A stretch of DNA of 64,000 nucleotides from Streptomyces sp. NBC_00289 (GCF_041435115.1 NZ_CP108046.1:7998001-8062000), one strand, 5' to 3'; shown: positions 20,008-30,200, numbered from the stretch's first letter. The notes: a model not told the origin generated them from the sequence alone. Translations and numbers: made by a program.

Positions 20008-20202
20008 ATGTTCTGGCCGATGTTCGCGGTAGCTGTGGGTTTTCTGGGTCTCGCCGTTCTCGGTGTGCTGGCCGTACGGGTCTTCCTGGAGGCGCGGAGC
20101 CTCGGCAGGCAGGTCACGGACTCGGCGCGGCGCATCAGCCGGGCGGCGGAGGATCTGGAGCGGGCGGCCACGAGCACGGCCCGCGCTGTGGACTCGCTGT
20201 GA
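20008..20202 (+). CDS. Short membrane protein, DUF948-like
   Basis: 64 aa from ATG 20008. One N-terminal transmembrane helix (FAVAVGFLGLAVLGVLAVRVFL) is followed by an amphipathic helix (SLGRQVTDSARRISRAAEDLERAATS) likely to form a coiled coil in the cytoplasm. Function not recognised. It sits between the pafC operon and tatA. Confidence 0.65.
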   Translation: MFWPMFAVAVGFLGLAVLGVLAVRVFLEARSLGRQVTDSARRISRAAEDLERAATSTARAVDSL

Positions 20203-20463
20203 GTCCTGCTGTGTGCATGGTGTGAGTCCCGCGCCGGATGCGTTTTGGGCCACTTCGCCCTGTCAACTTGACGGCAGGGACAGGTACGCTGCTGGTCGCG
20301 GCCCGCAGAACGAGGCGCGGACCGCGGACCGGGAGTACGCACGGGGATTGCCAGACGTTCACCCCTGAGCGTTACGATCGCTGTCAGAACGATTGATCGG
20401 ACGTATGTCCGACCGGTCGGACGGCACCCCACTCCAGCCGCCTCGGTGAGAAGGTAAAGACTT

Positions 20464-20751
20464 ATGTTCGGAAGGCTCGGCGCCCCCGAGATCATTCTCA
20501 TCCTCGTCGTCGTCATCCTGCTGTTCGGCGCGAAGAAGCTTCCCGACATGGCGCGCTCGCTCGGCAAGTCCGCTCGCATCCTCAAGAGCGAGGCCAAGGC
20601 GATGAAGGACGACGGCAACAGCACGGCCACCCCGGCCGGCCCGCCCAACACCGACGAGCAGTCCCCCTCGCAGCGCACGATCCAGGCCTCGCCCGGTGAC
20701 GTGACCAGCTCACGCCCGGTCACCGAGCCCACGGACACGACGAAGCGCTGA
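20464..20751 (+). CDS. tatA: TatA, Sec-independent translocase pore subunit
   Basis: 95 aa. Short transmembrane helix ([13 protein letters not shown]), hinge and amphipathic helix ([25 protein letters not shown]), then a disordered Thr/Ser/Pro tail. With TatC it exports folded proteins with twin-arginine signals. It lies 47 bp before tatC in the conserved pafBC-tatAC-helY order. A small inverted repeat (20397-20402 with 20407-20412) lies in its upstream region. tatB is not here, as is usual for actinobacteria. Confidence 0.96.
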   Translation: MFGRLGAPEIILILVVVILLFGAKKLPDMARSLGKSARILKSEAKAMKDDGNSTATPAGPPNTDEQSPSQRTIQASPGDVTSSRPVTEPTDTTKR

Positions 20752-20798
20752 CCCAGGGCCGGTGACCTCCGGCCCGCCGCACGAGATGGGAACGTGGG

Positions 20799-21749
20799 TT
20801 GCTGAAGTCCGCCCGCAAGCAGGAGAAGGACCCCGAGGGGCGGATGCCCCTCGCTGAGCATCTGCGAGAGTTGCGCAATCGCCTGGTGAAGAGTCTCCTG
20901 GCGATCGTCGTCACCACGATCGTCGCAGCCTTCTTCTACAAGGACATCATCCAGTTCTTCACGGATCCCATCCTGCAGGCCGTGGGGTGCAAGTACAGCT
21001 TCGCCGAGCTGCAGAACACCGACAACACCCAGTGCGCGCGCATCGTGCAGAACGGTCTGCTCAGCCCGTTCACCCTCGCCCTGACCGTTTCGCTGTCCTC
21101 GGGTGTGGCGCTCGCCGCCCCGGTGTGGCTCTACCAGTTCTGGGCGTTCGTGGCGCCGGGTCTGCACCGCAGCGAGAAGCGGTACGGCCTCGCCTTCGTG
21201 GGTGCGGGTTTCCCGCTGTTCCTCACCGGCGCGTACTTCGCCTACTGGTCCCTGCCCAAGATGGCGACGGTGATGCTGGAGTTCTCCATCATCGGAAGCG
21301 ACAACCAGCTTCCCCTGGACGAACTCCTGCAGCTGATCATGCGGATGATCATCGTCTTCGGCCTCTCCTTCGAAATGCCGCTGCTCCTGGTGATGCTGAA
21401 CTTCGGCGGCGTGCTCTCGGGCAAGAAGATGGCCGGCTGGTGGCGCGGCATGATCATGGGCATCACCCTGTTCGCCGCGATCGCCACCCCCAGCACCGAC
21501 CCGATCTCCATGCTGGCGCTGGCGGGCCCCATCTGGATCATGTACTTCGGCGCGACGGCCATCGCCCTGGTCAACGACAGGCGCCGGGCCGCCCGCGCCG
21601 CCGCGGGTCCGGCGGACGACGAGGCGTCGGAGCTGGACCTGACGCCGGAGGACATCGGCGAGATCGAGCCGGTGACCACGCGACGCGGCCTGCCGGAACA
21701 GGCCAACGGCCACCCGGTGACCTCGACGGATCTCGAAGACATCACCTGA
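20799..21749 (+). CDS. tatC: TatC, twin-arginine signal receptor
   Basis: 316 aa with six transmembrane segments. TTG 20799 gives MLKSARKQEKDPEGRMPLAEHLRELRNRL; the cytoplasmic PLxEHLxELRxRL stretch is the TatC signature that reads the RR signal. An ATG 15 codons further in would remove part of the N-terminal region. The C-terminal tail after the last helix is long and acidic, typical of the genus. A strong hairpin (21768-21802) follows. Confidence 0.95.
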   Translation: MLKSARKQEKDPEGRMPLAEHLRELRNRLVKSLLAIVVTTIVAAFFYKDIIQFFTDPILQAVGCKYSFAELQNTDNTQCARIVQNGLLSPFTLALTVSLSSGVALAAPVWLYQFWAFVAPGLHRSEKRYGLAFVGAGFPLFLTGAYFAYWSLPKMATVMLEFSIIGSDNQLPLDELLQLIMRMIIVFGLSFEMPLLLVMLNFGGVLSGKKMAGWWRGMIMGITLFAAIATPSTDPISMLALAGPIWIMYFGATAIALVNDRRRAARAAAGPADDEASELDLTPEDIGEIEPVTTRRGLPEQANGHPVTSTDLEDIT

Positions 21750-21767
21750 CGCCAGGCACGTACCGGG

Positions 21768-21802
21768 AGCGGCCCATCGCCGGGTTGAGGCGATGGGCCG
21801 CT
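21768..21802. terminator. Terminator between tatC and the convergent secreted-protein gene
   Basis: A perfect 14-bp stem (21768-21781 with 21789-21802, 7-nt loop) midway between convergent genes; it can serve both. Confidence 0.85.
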
Positions 21803-21826
21803 GCGATTCACCGTTTTCCACCGGTG

Positions 21827-22327
21827 TCAGATGCTGGGCGAGCCGCCCAGGGGCCAGGTGTCGCCGCCCTTGCCGTCGTTCTGGATGTCCCACTCGACGT
21901 GACCGTCGGCCGTCCAGCCGCCGGTCGTGCTGCTGCGGTAGGTGCTGCCGTATACCCGCGTGCTTCCGGACTCGTTGACCCTGATGGGCGAGTTGATGTT
22001 GAAGTCCTCGTTCCGGTAGTCCGCGTCGTTGCGCTCCAGCCGGAGGTTGAGGATCAGGTCCTCCATGCCGGCGCTCACGCCGCCACCGCCGTCGTTCCAG
22101 GAGATGTCGGCGTAGGCGCGGTAGTCGTTGCTGGAGTTGCGGGTGACACAGAGCTGGACAGCCAGGTCGAGGTCGGGACCGATGGTGTCCCACTCGTTCT
22201 TCTGGACGCTGCTGCACTTGGTCGCGGCGGCGGCCAAGGCCGAGCCAGGCGTCAGGATGACGGCCCCCACCGCGGTCACGGCCACTGCAGCTGCGGCGCT
22301 GGTCAGACGAGCGATGCTGCGGTTCAT
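21827..22327 (-). CDS. Secreted protein of unknown function
   Basis: 166 aa. A Sec-type signal peptide (MNRSIARLTSAAAAVAVTAV...SALA, cleavage after about residue 32) has no twin arginine. The mature part has two Cys (CSSVQKNEW and LCVTRNSSNDY), likely one disulfide, and alternating polar/hydrophobic stretches suggesting a beta-sandwich. The start ATG 22327 gives a short leader from a promoter with a perfect TTGACA element (22415-22420, minus strand). The gene interrupts the conserved tatC-helY pair. Function unknown. Confidence 0.8.
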   Translation of the reverse strand: MNRSIARLTSAAAAVAVTAVGAVILTPGSALAAAATKCSSVQKNEWDTIGPDLDLAVQLCVTRNSSNDYRAYADISWNDGGGGVSAGMEDLILNLRLERNDADYRNEDFNINSPIRVNESGSTRVYGSTYRSSTTGGWTADGHVEWDIQNDGKGGDTWPLGGSPSI

Positions 22328-22414
22328 GAATCCCCTTGTTCGTGATGGTCGAATGGCATGCACACGAAAGGTGTGTTTGCCAGTTCGTGATCTTGTCATA
22401 GGGGTTCGTTTACC

Positions 22415-22420
22415 TGTCAA
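22415..22420 (-). promoter_or_regulatory. -35 element upstream of the secreted-protein gene
   Basis: TTGACA on the minus strand, 88 nt before the ATG. A well-spaced -10 is not obvious (TATGAC after 14, CAAGAT after 19 bases). Just upstream, at about 22436-22445, lies AAAGCGCTTG with a palindromic AAGCGCTT core, a possible repressor site. Confidence 0.35.
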
Positions 22421-22512
22421 GGTCTTTTGCCCGAAGAGGGAAAGCGCTTGCTGGATGGGGGCGGTGCCGGGAGGCGCCGCTGCCGCAGCTGATCCGGATA
22501 ATGATCGTCCTG

Positions 22513-22535
22513 TTGTCAGTGGCGCCCGGTACGCT
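22513..22535 (+). promoter_or_regulatory. PafBC / RecA-NDp promoter of the helY helicase
   Basis: TTGTCAGTG (22513-22521), eight bases, then TACGCT (22530-22535). This matches tTGTCRgtg-N8-TAnnnT at every defined position. The -10 ends 10 nt before ATG 22546, so transcription should start at or very near the start codon. Confidence 0.85.
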
Positions 22536-22545
22536 CGAAAGCACG

Positions 22546-25353
22546 ATGACAGAGGACCTCTCACCGGCCGAGCGGTATGCGGCAGCCCGTAAGCGTGCTG
22601 TCGAGCAGGCCACCGCGCTCGCGGGATTCCGCGAGATGTACGACTTCGGCCTCGACCCTTTCCAGATCGAGGCCTGCCAGGCACTCGAGGCAGGGAAGGG
22701 TGTGCTGGTGGCCGCGCCCACCGGCTCGGGCAAGACGATCGTCGGCGAGTTCGCCGTCCACCTCGCCCTCCAGCAGGGCAAGAAGTGTTTCTACACCACA
22801 CCCATCAAGGCGCTGTCGAACCAGAAGTACGCCGACCTGAGCCGTCGTTACGGCGCGGACAAGGTCGGCTTGCTGACCGGCGACAACAGCGTCAACTCCG
22901 ATGCGCCGGTGGTCGTGATGACCACCGAGGTGCTGCGGAACATGCTGTACGCGGGCTCGCAGACCCTCCTCGGCCTCGGCTACGTGGTCATGGACGAGGT
23001 GCACTACCTCTCCGACCGCTTCCGGGGCGCCGTGTGGGAGGAAGTGATCATCCACCTGCCCGAGTCGGTCACCCTCGTCTCCCTGTCGGCGACCGTGTCG
23101 AACGCCGAGGAGTTCGGCGACTGGCTGGACACCGTCCGTGGTGACACCCAGGTGATCGTCTCCGAACACCGCCCCGTGCCGCTGTTCCAGCACGTGCTCG
23201 CCGGACGGCGGATGTACGACCTGTTCGAGGAGGGCGAGGGCCACAAGAGGGCCGTCAACCCCGACCTCACCCGCCTGGCCCGGATGGAGGCCAGCCGCCC
23301 CTCCTACCAGGACCGCAGGCGGGGCCGCGCCATGCGGGACGCGGACCGCGAGCGCGAGCGCAGACAGCGGTCCCGGGTGTGGACGCCCAGCCGGCCCGAG
23401 GTCATCGAACGGCTCGACAACGAGGGCCTGCTGCCCGCCATCACGTTCATCTTCAGCCGCGCCGCCTGCGAGGCCGCCGTACAGCAGTGCCTGTTCGCGG
23501 GGCTGCGGCTCAACGACGAGGAGGCGCGGGGCAAGGTGCGCGCCCTCGTCGAGGAGCGCACCGCCTCCATCCCGACCGAGGATCTCCACGTCCTGGGCTA
23601 CTACGAGTGGCTGGAAGGCCTGGAACGCGGTATCGCCGCCCACCACGCGGGCATGCTGCCGACGTTCAAGGAGGTCGTCGAGGAGCTGTTCGTCCGCGGG
23701 CTGGTGAAGGCCGTGTTCGCGACCGAGACGCTCGCGCTGGGCATCAACATGCCCGCCCGCTCGGTGGTACTGGAGAAGCTCGTCAAGTGGAACGGCGAGC
23801 AGCACGCCGACATCACCCCCGGCGAGTACACGCAGCTCACCGGCCGTGCGGGCCGGCGTGGCATCGACGTCGAAGGTCACGCGGTCGTGCTGTGGCAGCG
23901 CGGCAGCAGCCCCGAGCACCTCGCGGGCCTGGCCGGCACCCGCACCTACCCGCTGCGCTCCAGCTTCAAGCCGTCGTACAACATGGCGGTCAACCTGGTC
24001 GAGCAGTTCGGGCGGCACCGCTCGCGCGAGCTCCTCGAGACGTCCTTCGCGCAGTTCCAGGCCGACAAGTCGGTGGTCGGGATCTCGCGTCAGGTGCAGC
24101 GCAACGAGGAAGGGCTGGAGGGCTACAAGGAGTCCATGACCTGCCACCTCGGCGACTTCGACGAGTACGCGCGGCTGCGCCGCGAACTCTCCGACCGCGA
24201 GACCGAGCTGGCCCGGCAGGGCGCCACCGAACGTCGGGCCGAGGCGGCCGTCGCGCTGGAGAAGCTCAAGCCCGGTGACATCATCCACGTCCCCACCGGC
24301 AAGTTCGCGGGCCTGGCCCTCGTGCTGGATCCGGGGCTGCCCGCCGGGCGTTCCAACGGCCACCGCGGCTTCGAGCAGCACGACGGCCCGCGCCCCCTGG
24401 TGCTGACCGCCGAGCGGCAGGTCAAGCGGCTGGCCTCGATGGACTTCCCGGTGCCCGTCGAGGCGTTCGAGCGGATGCGGATCCCCAAGTCGTTCAACCC
24501 GCGGTCCCCGCAGTCGCGTCGGGACCTCGCGTCCGCGCTGCGCACCAAGGCCGGGCACGTTCCGCCGGAGCGGGCCCGCAAGAAGCGGGCCCAGGCCGCC
24601 GACGACCGGGAGATCGCCCGGCTGCGCACCGCGATCCGCGCCCACCCCTGCCACGGCTGCAGCGACCGCGAGGACCATGCGCGTTGGGCCGAGCGCTACC
24701 ACCGGCTGCTGCGGGACACCTCGCAGCTGGAGCGGCGCATCGAGGGGCGTACGAACACCATCGCCCGCACCTTCGACCGGATCGTCGCGCTGCTGACCGA
24801 GCTGGACTATCTGCGCGGTGACGAGGTCACCGTGCACGGCAAGCGGCTGGCCCGGCTGTACGGCGAACTCGACCTGCTGTCCAGCGAATGCCTGCGCGCC
24901 GGCGTCTGGGAAGGCCTCGCCCCCGCGGAACTGGCCGCCTGCGTCTCGGCGTTGGTGTTCGAGTCGAGGTCCAGCGACGACGCGACGGCGCCCAAGCTGC
25001 CTGCCGGCAAGGCGAAGGCCGCGCTCGGTGAGATGGTCCGGATTTGGGGCCGTCTGGACGCCCTGGAGGAGGACTTCCGGATCACCCAGACCGAGGGCGT
25101 CGGCCAGCGCGAGCCTGACCTCGGCTTCGCCTGGGCCGCCTACATGTGGGCGTCCGGCAAGGGGCTCGACGAGGTGCTGCGCGAGGTGGAGATGCCGGCC
25201 GGTGACTTCGTGCGGTGGTGCAAGCAGGTCATCGATGTGCTGGGGCAGATCTCGGCGGCTTCTCCTGCGGAGGGCTCGACGGTGGGGAGGAATGCGCGCA
25301 AGGCGGTGGACGAGCTGCTGCGGGGGGTTGTGGCGTACTCGTCGGTGGGGTGA
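22546..25353 (+). CDS. helY: HelY-like superfamily II (Ski2/Mtr4 type) helicase
   Basis: 935 aa ATP-dependent DEVH-box helicase. Walker A APTGSGKT (about residues 58-66), Walker B VVMDEVHYLSD, SAT motif LVSLSATVSN, and motif VI QLTGRAGRRGID. A basic insertion (about 245-285) and a long C-terminal region with a Cys/His cluster (HPCHGCSDREDH) follow. The ATG at 22546 is preferred over 22501 because a PafBC promoter lies between them. Related to mycobacterial HelY, which sits next to tatC there too. RNA processing or DNA repair are both possible; the promoter favours a role in the damage response. Confidence 0.92.
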   Translation: MTEDLSPAERYAAARKRAVEQATALAGFREMYDFGLDPFQIEACQALEAGKGVLVAAPTGSGKTIVGEFAVHLALQQGKKCFYTTPIKALSNQKYADLSRRYGADKVGLLTGDNSVNSDAPVVVMTTEVLRNMLYAGSQTLLGLGYVVMDEVHYLSDRFRGAVWEEVIIHLPESVTLVSLSATVSNAEEFGDWLDTVRGDTQVIVSEHRPVPLFQHVLAGRRMYDLFEEGEGHKRAVNPDLTRLARMEASRPSYQDRRRGRAMRDADRERERRQRSRVWTPSRPEVIERLDNEGLLPAITFIFSRAACEAAVQQCLFAGLRLNDEEARGKVRALVEERTASIPTEDLHVLGYYEWLEGLERGIAAHHAGMLPTFKEVVEELFVRGLVKAVFATETLALGINMPARSVVLEKLVKWNGEQHADITPGEYTQLTGRAGRRGIDVEGHAVVLWQRGSSPEHLAGLAGTRTYPLRSSFKPSYNMAVNLVEQFGRHRSRELLETSFAQFQADKSVVGISRQVQRNEEGLEGYKESMTCHLGDFDEYARLRRELSDRETELARQGATERRAEAAVALEKLKPGDIIHVPTGKFAGLALVLDPGLPAGRSNGHRGFEQHDGPRPLVLTAERQVKRLASMDFPVPVEAFERMRIPKSFNPRSPQSRRDLASALRTKAGHVPPERARKKRAQAADDREIARLRTAIRAHPCHGCSDREDHARWAERYHRLLRDTSQLERRIEGRTNTIARTFDRIVALLTELDYLRGDEVTVHGKRLARLYGELDLLSSECLRAGVWEGLAPAELAACVSALVFESRSSDDATAPKLPAGKAKAALGEMVRIWGRLDALEEDFRITQTEGVGQREPDLGFAWAAYMWASGKGLDEVLREVEMPAGDFVRWCKQVIDVLGQISAASPAEGSTVGRNARKAVDELLRGVVAYSSVG

Positions 25354-25391
25354 CGGTTCGCCGGTTGGTGGGTGCGGCTGGTTGGGGGTGG

Positions 25392-25528
25392 TTGCGCAGT
25401 TCCCCGCGCCCCTGACTTGGTTCGGTTGGTTGGTGGGTGCGGGTTGGGTGGGGGTGTTGCGCAGTTCCCCGCGCCCCTAGTTGTGCCGGTCGGTTGGTGT
25501 GGGCGGTTGCGCAGTTCCCCGCGCCCCT
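25392..25528. repeat. Three copies of a GC-rich intergenic repeat
   Basis: The 22-base element TTGCGCAGTTCCCCGCGCCC(CT) occurs at 25392-25413, 25457-25478 and 25507-25528, with TTGGTTNGGT-like spacers between and a decayed partial copy near 25545. The element is widespread between convergent genes in Streptomyces. Here it fills the gap between helY and the allophanate hydrolase gene. No clear terminator hairpin is present. Confidence 0.85.
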
Positions 25529-25556
25529 GACTTGGTTCTGTCGGTTCCGCGCGTTC

Positions 25557-27260
25557 CTAGTTGGTTGTGCCGGGCGGCGGGGTGTCGGCGTCCCTGAGCT
25601 GGTTCTGCCGGTGGGTCAGGTAGGAGCGCCAGCTCTTGTGCTTGGTGATGTCTTCCGCGTTCTCCAGTGCGCTCGGCTCGCACAGGAAGCCTGGCACGTG
25701 GGTGCCGTCCGCCAGTTGCACACTGCCCAGCGTCATGGGGCGGGGGAGGGTGCTCAGGAGCCGGCCCAGGCCCTCCGGGGGGAGGTGCCAGACCTCTGTC
25801 TCGATGGGTGCGCCGCCCTCGCCGACGTGGACCAGGCCCGGCTTGGGCGGGTCGGTGCGCAGGGCGTGCAGGCGGTAGACGGGGGCCGTCGTGGTCGTGC
25901 GGTCGAGGCGGGCGCCCAGGGACAGGAGTTGGGGGTTGAGGGGCTGGCCCGTGAGGTGGGCGCCGACCACCGCCAGCCGGGTGTCCGGCCGAAGGAGGGC
26001 GGCGATGCGTGCCAGCCGGTCGTCGGTGAACGCGGGGCCGACCAGCATGACGCCGAAGGGGAGACCGTTCGCCTCGCCCGCGGGGACGGCGACGGCCGCC
26101 AGGTCGAAGAGGTTCGTGGAGTTGGTGAAGCGGCCCAGTCGGGCGTTGCTGCCCAGCGGGTCGGCGGCGACCTCGGCGAGGGTGGGGTGGCCCGGTGCGG
26201 TGGGCAGCAACACGGCGTCCGAGTCGGCCAGTTCCGCCAGGGCCCGGGTGCGCAGGACGGCCAGCCGGTCGGTGTCGGCGAAGAGCCGGTGGGCCGGGAT
26301 GTCACGAGCACGGGTGATGATGCCGGCGACGGTGGGGTCGAGGGACTCGTCGCCCTCGACGATCGCCTTGTCGACAAAGTTCCCCACCGCCGTGTACCGC
26401 TCGGCGACGAACGCGCCCTCATAGAGCATCGCGGCGGCCTCGGTGAACGGGGCGAGGTCGAGGACGCGGATGTCGGCACCCGCCGCGTCGAGCCGGGCGA
26501 CGGCGGCCTCGTAGGCCTCGGCCCACCCCTCGTCCAGCTCGCCGAGCTGTTCCCTGGCCGGGACCGCGACGCGCCACGGGCCGGGGGCGCGCTGGGGGAG
26601 CGGGGGGAGGTCGCGGGATGTGGGGGAGGCCATGAACGACAGGGCCTGCTCGGCCTCCGGGAGCGTACGGGCGAAGACGGTGACGCAGTCGAGGGAGGCG
26701 CAGGCCGGGACGACACCCGCCGTCGGGACGAGGCCACGGGTCGGCTTGAGGCCGACGATGCCGTTGAGGGCGGCCGGGATCCGGCCCGAGCCCGCGGTGT
26801 CGGTGCCCAGGGCGAGGTCCACGATGCCCAGGGCCACCGCGACGGCGGAGCCCGAACTGGAGCCGCCGCTGATCCTCGCCGGGTCGTACGCGCCGCGTAC
26901 CGCGCCGTAGGGCGAGCGGGTGCCGACCAGGCCCGTCGCGAACTGGTCCAGGTTCGTGGTGCCCAGCACGATCGCGCCCGCCGCCCGCAGCCGGGCGACC
27001 ACCGGCGCGTCCGCCTCGGGTTCGTAGCCGTACGACGGGCAGCCCGCGGTGGTGGGCAGGCCGGCCACGTCGATGTTGCCCTTGACGGCGAGCAGACGTC
27101 CGGCGAGCGGGAGCCGCTCGCCCACGGACACCCGCTCGTCGATCACGCGGGCCTCCGCCTCGACCTCGGCCCGCGGGCGCAGGTCGATCCAGATCTCGGG
27201 GCGGTCGACGGCGTCGATGCGGGCGTAGGCGGCGCGGACGCGGGTGAGGGTGCTGGACAT
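25557..27260 (-). CDS. atzF: Allophanate hydrolase (AtzF type)
   Basis: 567 aa. Hydrolyses allophanate (carboxyurea) to ammonia and CO2, the last step of guanidine or urea breakdown by the carboxylase route. Amidase-signature domain (about residues 1-440) with the Ser-cisSer-Lys triad: Lys in LAVKGNIDVAG, Ser residues in GGSSSGSAVAVALG and GTDTAGSGRIPA. A C-terminal domain (about 445-567) is typical of the full-length enzyme. ATG 27260 lies 18 bp after the carboxylase gene, so they form one operon. Confidence 0.95.
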   Translation of the reverse strand: MSSTLTRVRAAYARIDAVDRPEIWIDLRPRAEVEAEARVIDERVSVGERLPLAGRLLAVKGNIDVAGLPTTAGCPSYGYEPEADAPVVARLRAAGAIVLGTTNLDQFATGLVGTRSPYGAVRGAYDPARISGGSSSGSAVAVALGIVDLALGTDTAGSGRIPAALNGIVGLKPTRGLVPTAGVVPACASLDCVTVFARTLPEAEQALSFMASPTSRDLPPLPQRAPGPWRVAVPAREQLGELDEGWAEAYEAAVARLDAAGADIRVLDLAPFTEAAAMLYEGAFVAERYTAVGNFVDKAIVEGDESLDPTVAGIITRARDIPAHRLFADTDRLAVLRTRALAELADSDAVLLPTAPGHPTLAEVAADPLGSNARLGRFTNSTNLFDLAAVAVPAGEANGLPFGVMLVGPAFTDDRLARIAALLRPDTRLAVVGAHLTGQPLNPQLLSLGARLDRTTTTAPVYRLHALRTDPPKPGLVHVGEGGAPIETEVWHLPPEGLGRLLSTLPRPMTLGSVQLADGTHVPGFLCEPSALENAEDITKHKSWRSYLTHRQNQLRDADTPPPGTTN

Positions 27261-27277
27261 GCGCTGTTCCTCGACTT

Positions 27278-30200
27278 TCAGTTCGGGGCCGGAGCGAGCA
27301 CGACGAGCGCTGTGCCCGCCTCCACCTGGTCTCCGGGCTTGGCCAGGATCTCCGTCACCACACCGGCGACCGGCGCGTGCACCCTGGACTCCATCTTCAT
27401 CGCCTCCAGGGCCAGGAGTGGCTGCCCGGCCGTCACCGCGTCGCCGGGTCCGACGTTCACCTGCCAGACCGAGGCCGCGAACTCGGCCTCGACCAGGCGG
27501 CCGCCCGCGGGGACGGTGATCTCCGCCGGCGGAGCGGCCGGCGCTGCCGCCGCGTCGGCGCGGGTGAACTCGCCCGCCGCCTCCCAGGCGTCCCGCTCCG
27601 CCGCGAAGGCCGTCCGTTGCCGGGACCCGAACTCCGCGATGGACGCGGCGTTCTCGGCGAGGAACGCCTGGTGGCCGGCGAGGGAGAAGGTGCCCTCCTC
27701 GATGCGGGGGACGAAGCGGCCGGAGGTGATGTCGGCGCGGAGTTCGAGGAGTTCGTCCGCGTCCACCGGATACCACCTGATCCGGTCGAAGAACCGCAGC
27801 AGCCAGGGTGAGCCCGGTTCGAACGCCCCGCGCTGCTGCCAGCCCGACCACACCTGGGTCGTACGGCCGACGAACTGGTAGCCGCCGGGGCCCTCCATGC
27901 CGTAGACGCACAGGTACGCGCCGCCGATGCCGACCGAGTTCTCGGCGGTCCAGGTGCGCGCCGGGTTGTACTTGGTGGTGACCAGGCGGTGCCGCGGATC
28001 CAGCGGGGTGGCCACCGGGGCGCCCAGGTAGACGTCGCCGAGGCCGAGGACCAGGTACTCCGCGTCGAAGACCGTGTCGTACACGCCCGCCACCGAGTCG
28101 AGGCCGTTGACGCGGCGGATGAACTCGATGTTCCACGGGCACCAGGGCGCGTCGTCGCGGACCCCCGCCATGTAGCGGGCGATCGCCTCGCGGGTGGCCG
28201 GGTCGTCCCAGGACAGGGGGAGGTGGACCGTGCGGGAGGGGACGACCAGCTCGTCGGTCGGCGGCAGGGCGGTGACGATCTCCCGTACGGCGACGAGGAG
28301 TTCGTGCTGCGGCAGGCGGCTCGGGTCGGTCCGGATCTGGAGGGAGCGGATGCCCGGTGTGAGGTCCGTGACCCCGTCGAAGGAGGCCTCGGTGACCGCC
28401 TCCATCAGGGCGTGGACGCGCATGCGCAGGGCCAGGTCCAGTTGCATGGGGCCGAACTCGACGAGCAGGTTGTCGTCCCCGCTGCGCCGGTAGGTGACGT
28501 CGCCGTCCCGGGCCAGCACACCGCCGTCCACGATGGCCGGGCGTCGCGCACCCGCCACGTCCACCGGGACGAAGCGCACCGTGTCGCCGGGCCGCAGCTG
28601 GCCGAGCTTCCAGCGCTCGCCGCTGGTCACCGTCGCGGGGCAGACGAAGCCGCCGAGGGAGGGGCCGTCCGGGCCGAGCAGTACCGGCATGTCGCCCGTG
28701 TAGTCGACGGCGCCGACGGAGTACGGGGTGTCGTGGATGTTGGACGGGTGCAGGCCCGCCTCGCCGCCGTCCGAACGCGCCCAGCGCGGCTTGGGGCCGA
28801 CCAGGCGGACACCGGTGCGCGCCGAGTTGAAGTGGACCTTCCAGTCGGCGGCGTAGAAGTCGTGGATGTCCTGCTCGGTGAAGAACTCCGGTGCCGCGTG
28901 AGGGCCTTCGACGGCGGCCACGTGCCATACGGCGGCGAAGCCGGGGCGGTCGGCGGCCGGCACCGGTGTGCCCTCGGCGACCGATCCGCCGTGCAGGACG
29001 TCACCGGTGCGCAGCGCCCGGCCCCCGTGGCCGCCGAAGCGACCCAGGGTGAAGGTGCTCGCGCTGCCCAGGTACGCCGGTATGTCGAGGCCGCCCGCGA
29101 CGAGGAGGTAGGTGCGCAGGCCGTGTTCCGCGGGCGCGCCGATCTCCAGTACGGCCCCCGCGGGCACCGTCACCGGTTCCCACTGCGCGGCCGGCGTGCC
29201 GTCGACGGTCACCGGGGCGGGGGCGCCCGTGACGCACACGGTGGTGGCGTGGGTGAACCGGAGGGCGGGCCCCTTGAGGGTGCATTCGAGGCCCGGTGCG
29301 CCCTCGTGGTTGCCGAGCGCCCGGTTGCCGAGCCGGAAGGACAGGTCGTCCATCGGGCCGCAGGGCGGCACGCCGACCTGCCAGTAGCCGGTGCGGCCGG
29401 GCCAGTCCTGCACGGTGGTGAGCGTCCCGCCGGAGACGACCTCGACGCGCGGCGTCGGGTCGGCCACCGTCGCGAGGGTCGCCGTGGAGTGGGTGGCGTT
29501 CTTGAAGTCCCGGTGCGTGAGCGCGGCCCGGACCAGACCCAGGTTGGTCTCGATGCCGTCGACGCGGGTGCGGGCCAGCGCCTCGTCCAGTCGCTCCAGG
29601 GCGTGCGCCCGGTCGGAGCCGTAGGCGACGACCTTCGCGAGCATCGGGTCGTACGACGTCGTCACCTCGGTGCCGGTCTCCACCCAGCCGTCCACGCGCA
29701 CGCCCGGCGGGAACTCGACGCGGGTCAGCAGGCCCGCGCTCGGCCGGTGTTCGCGGGAGGGGTCCTCGGCGTACAGGCGGGCCTCGACGGCGTGTCCGCG
29801 CGGCCGGCCGGGCTCGCGCACGACGCCGGCCTCGCCGCGGGCCAGGCGCAGCATCCAGTCGACCAGGTCGACGCCGTACACCTCCTCGGTGACCGGGTGT
29901 TCGACCTGGAGGCGGGTGTTGACCTCGAGGAAGTAGGCCTCCTCGCGGGCCGCGTCGTAGACGAACTCGACGGTTCCGGCGGAGCGGTAGCCGACCGAGG
30001 CGCACAGGTCGCGGGCGGAGCGGGCGAGTTGCTGGCGCACGTGCGCGGGCAGGCCGGGCGCCGGTGCCTCCTCCAGCACCTTCTGGTGACGGCGTTGCAG
30101 GGAGCAGTCGCGGTCGCCGAAGGTGACGACCCTGCCCTCGCCGTCGCCGAAGACCTGTACCTCGACGTGGCGGGCGTGCTCGACGAGACGTTCCAGGAAC

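Noticed and set aside
20262..20294. Additional PafBC-type promoter upstream of tatA (TGTCAAC ... TACGCT)
   Set aside because: The spacing between the two parts is much longer than the required eight bases, and the gtg part does not match.
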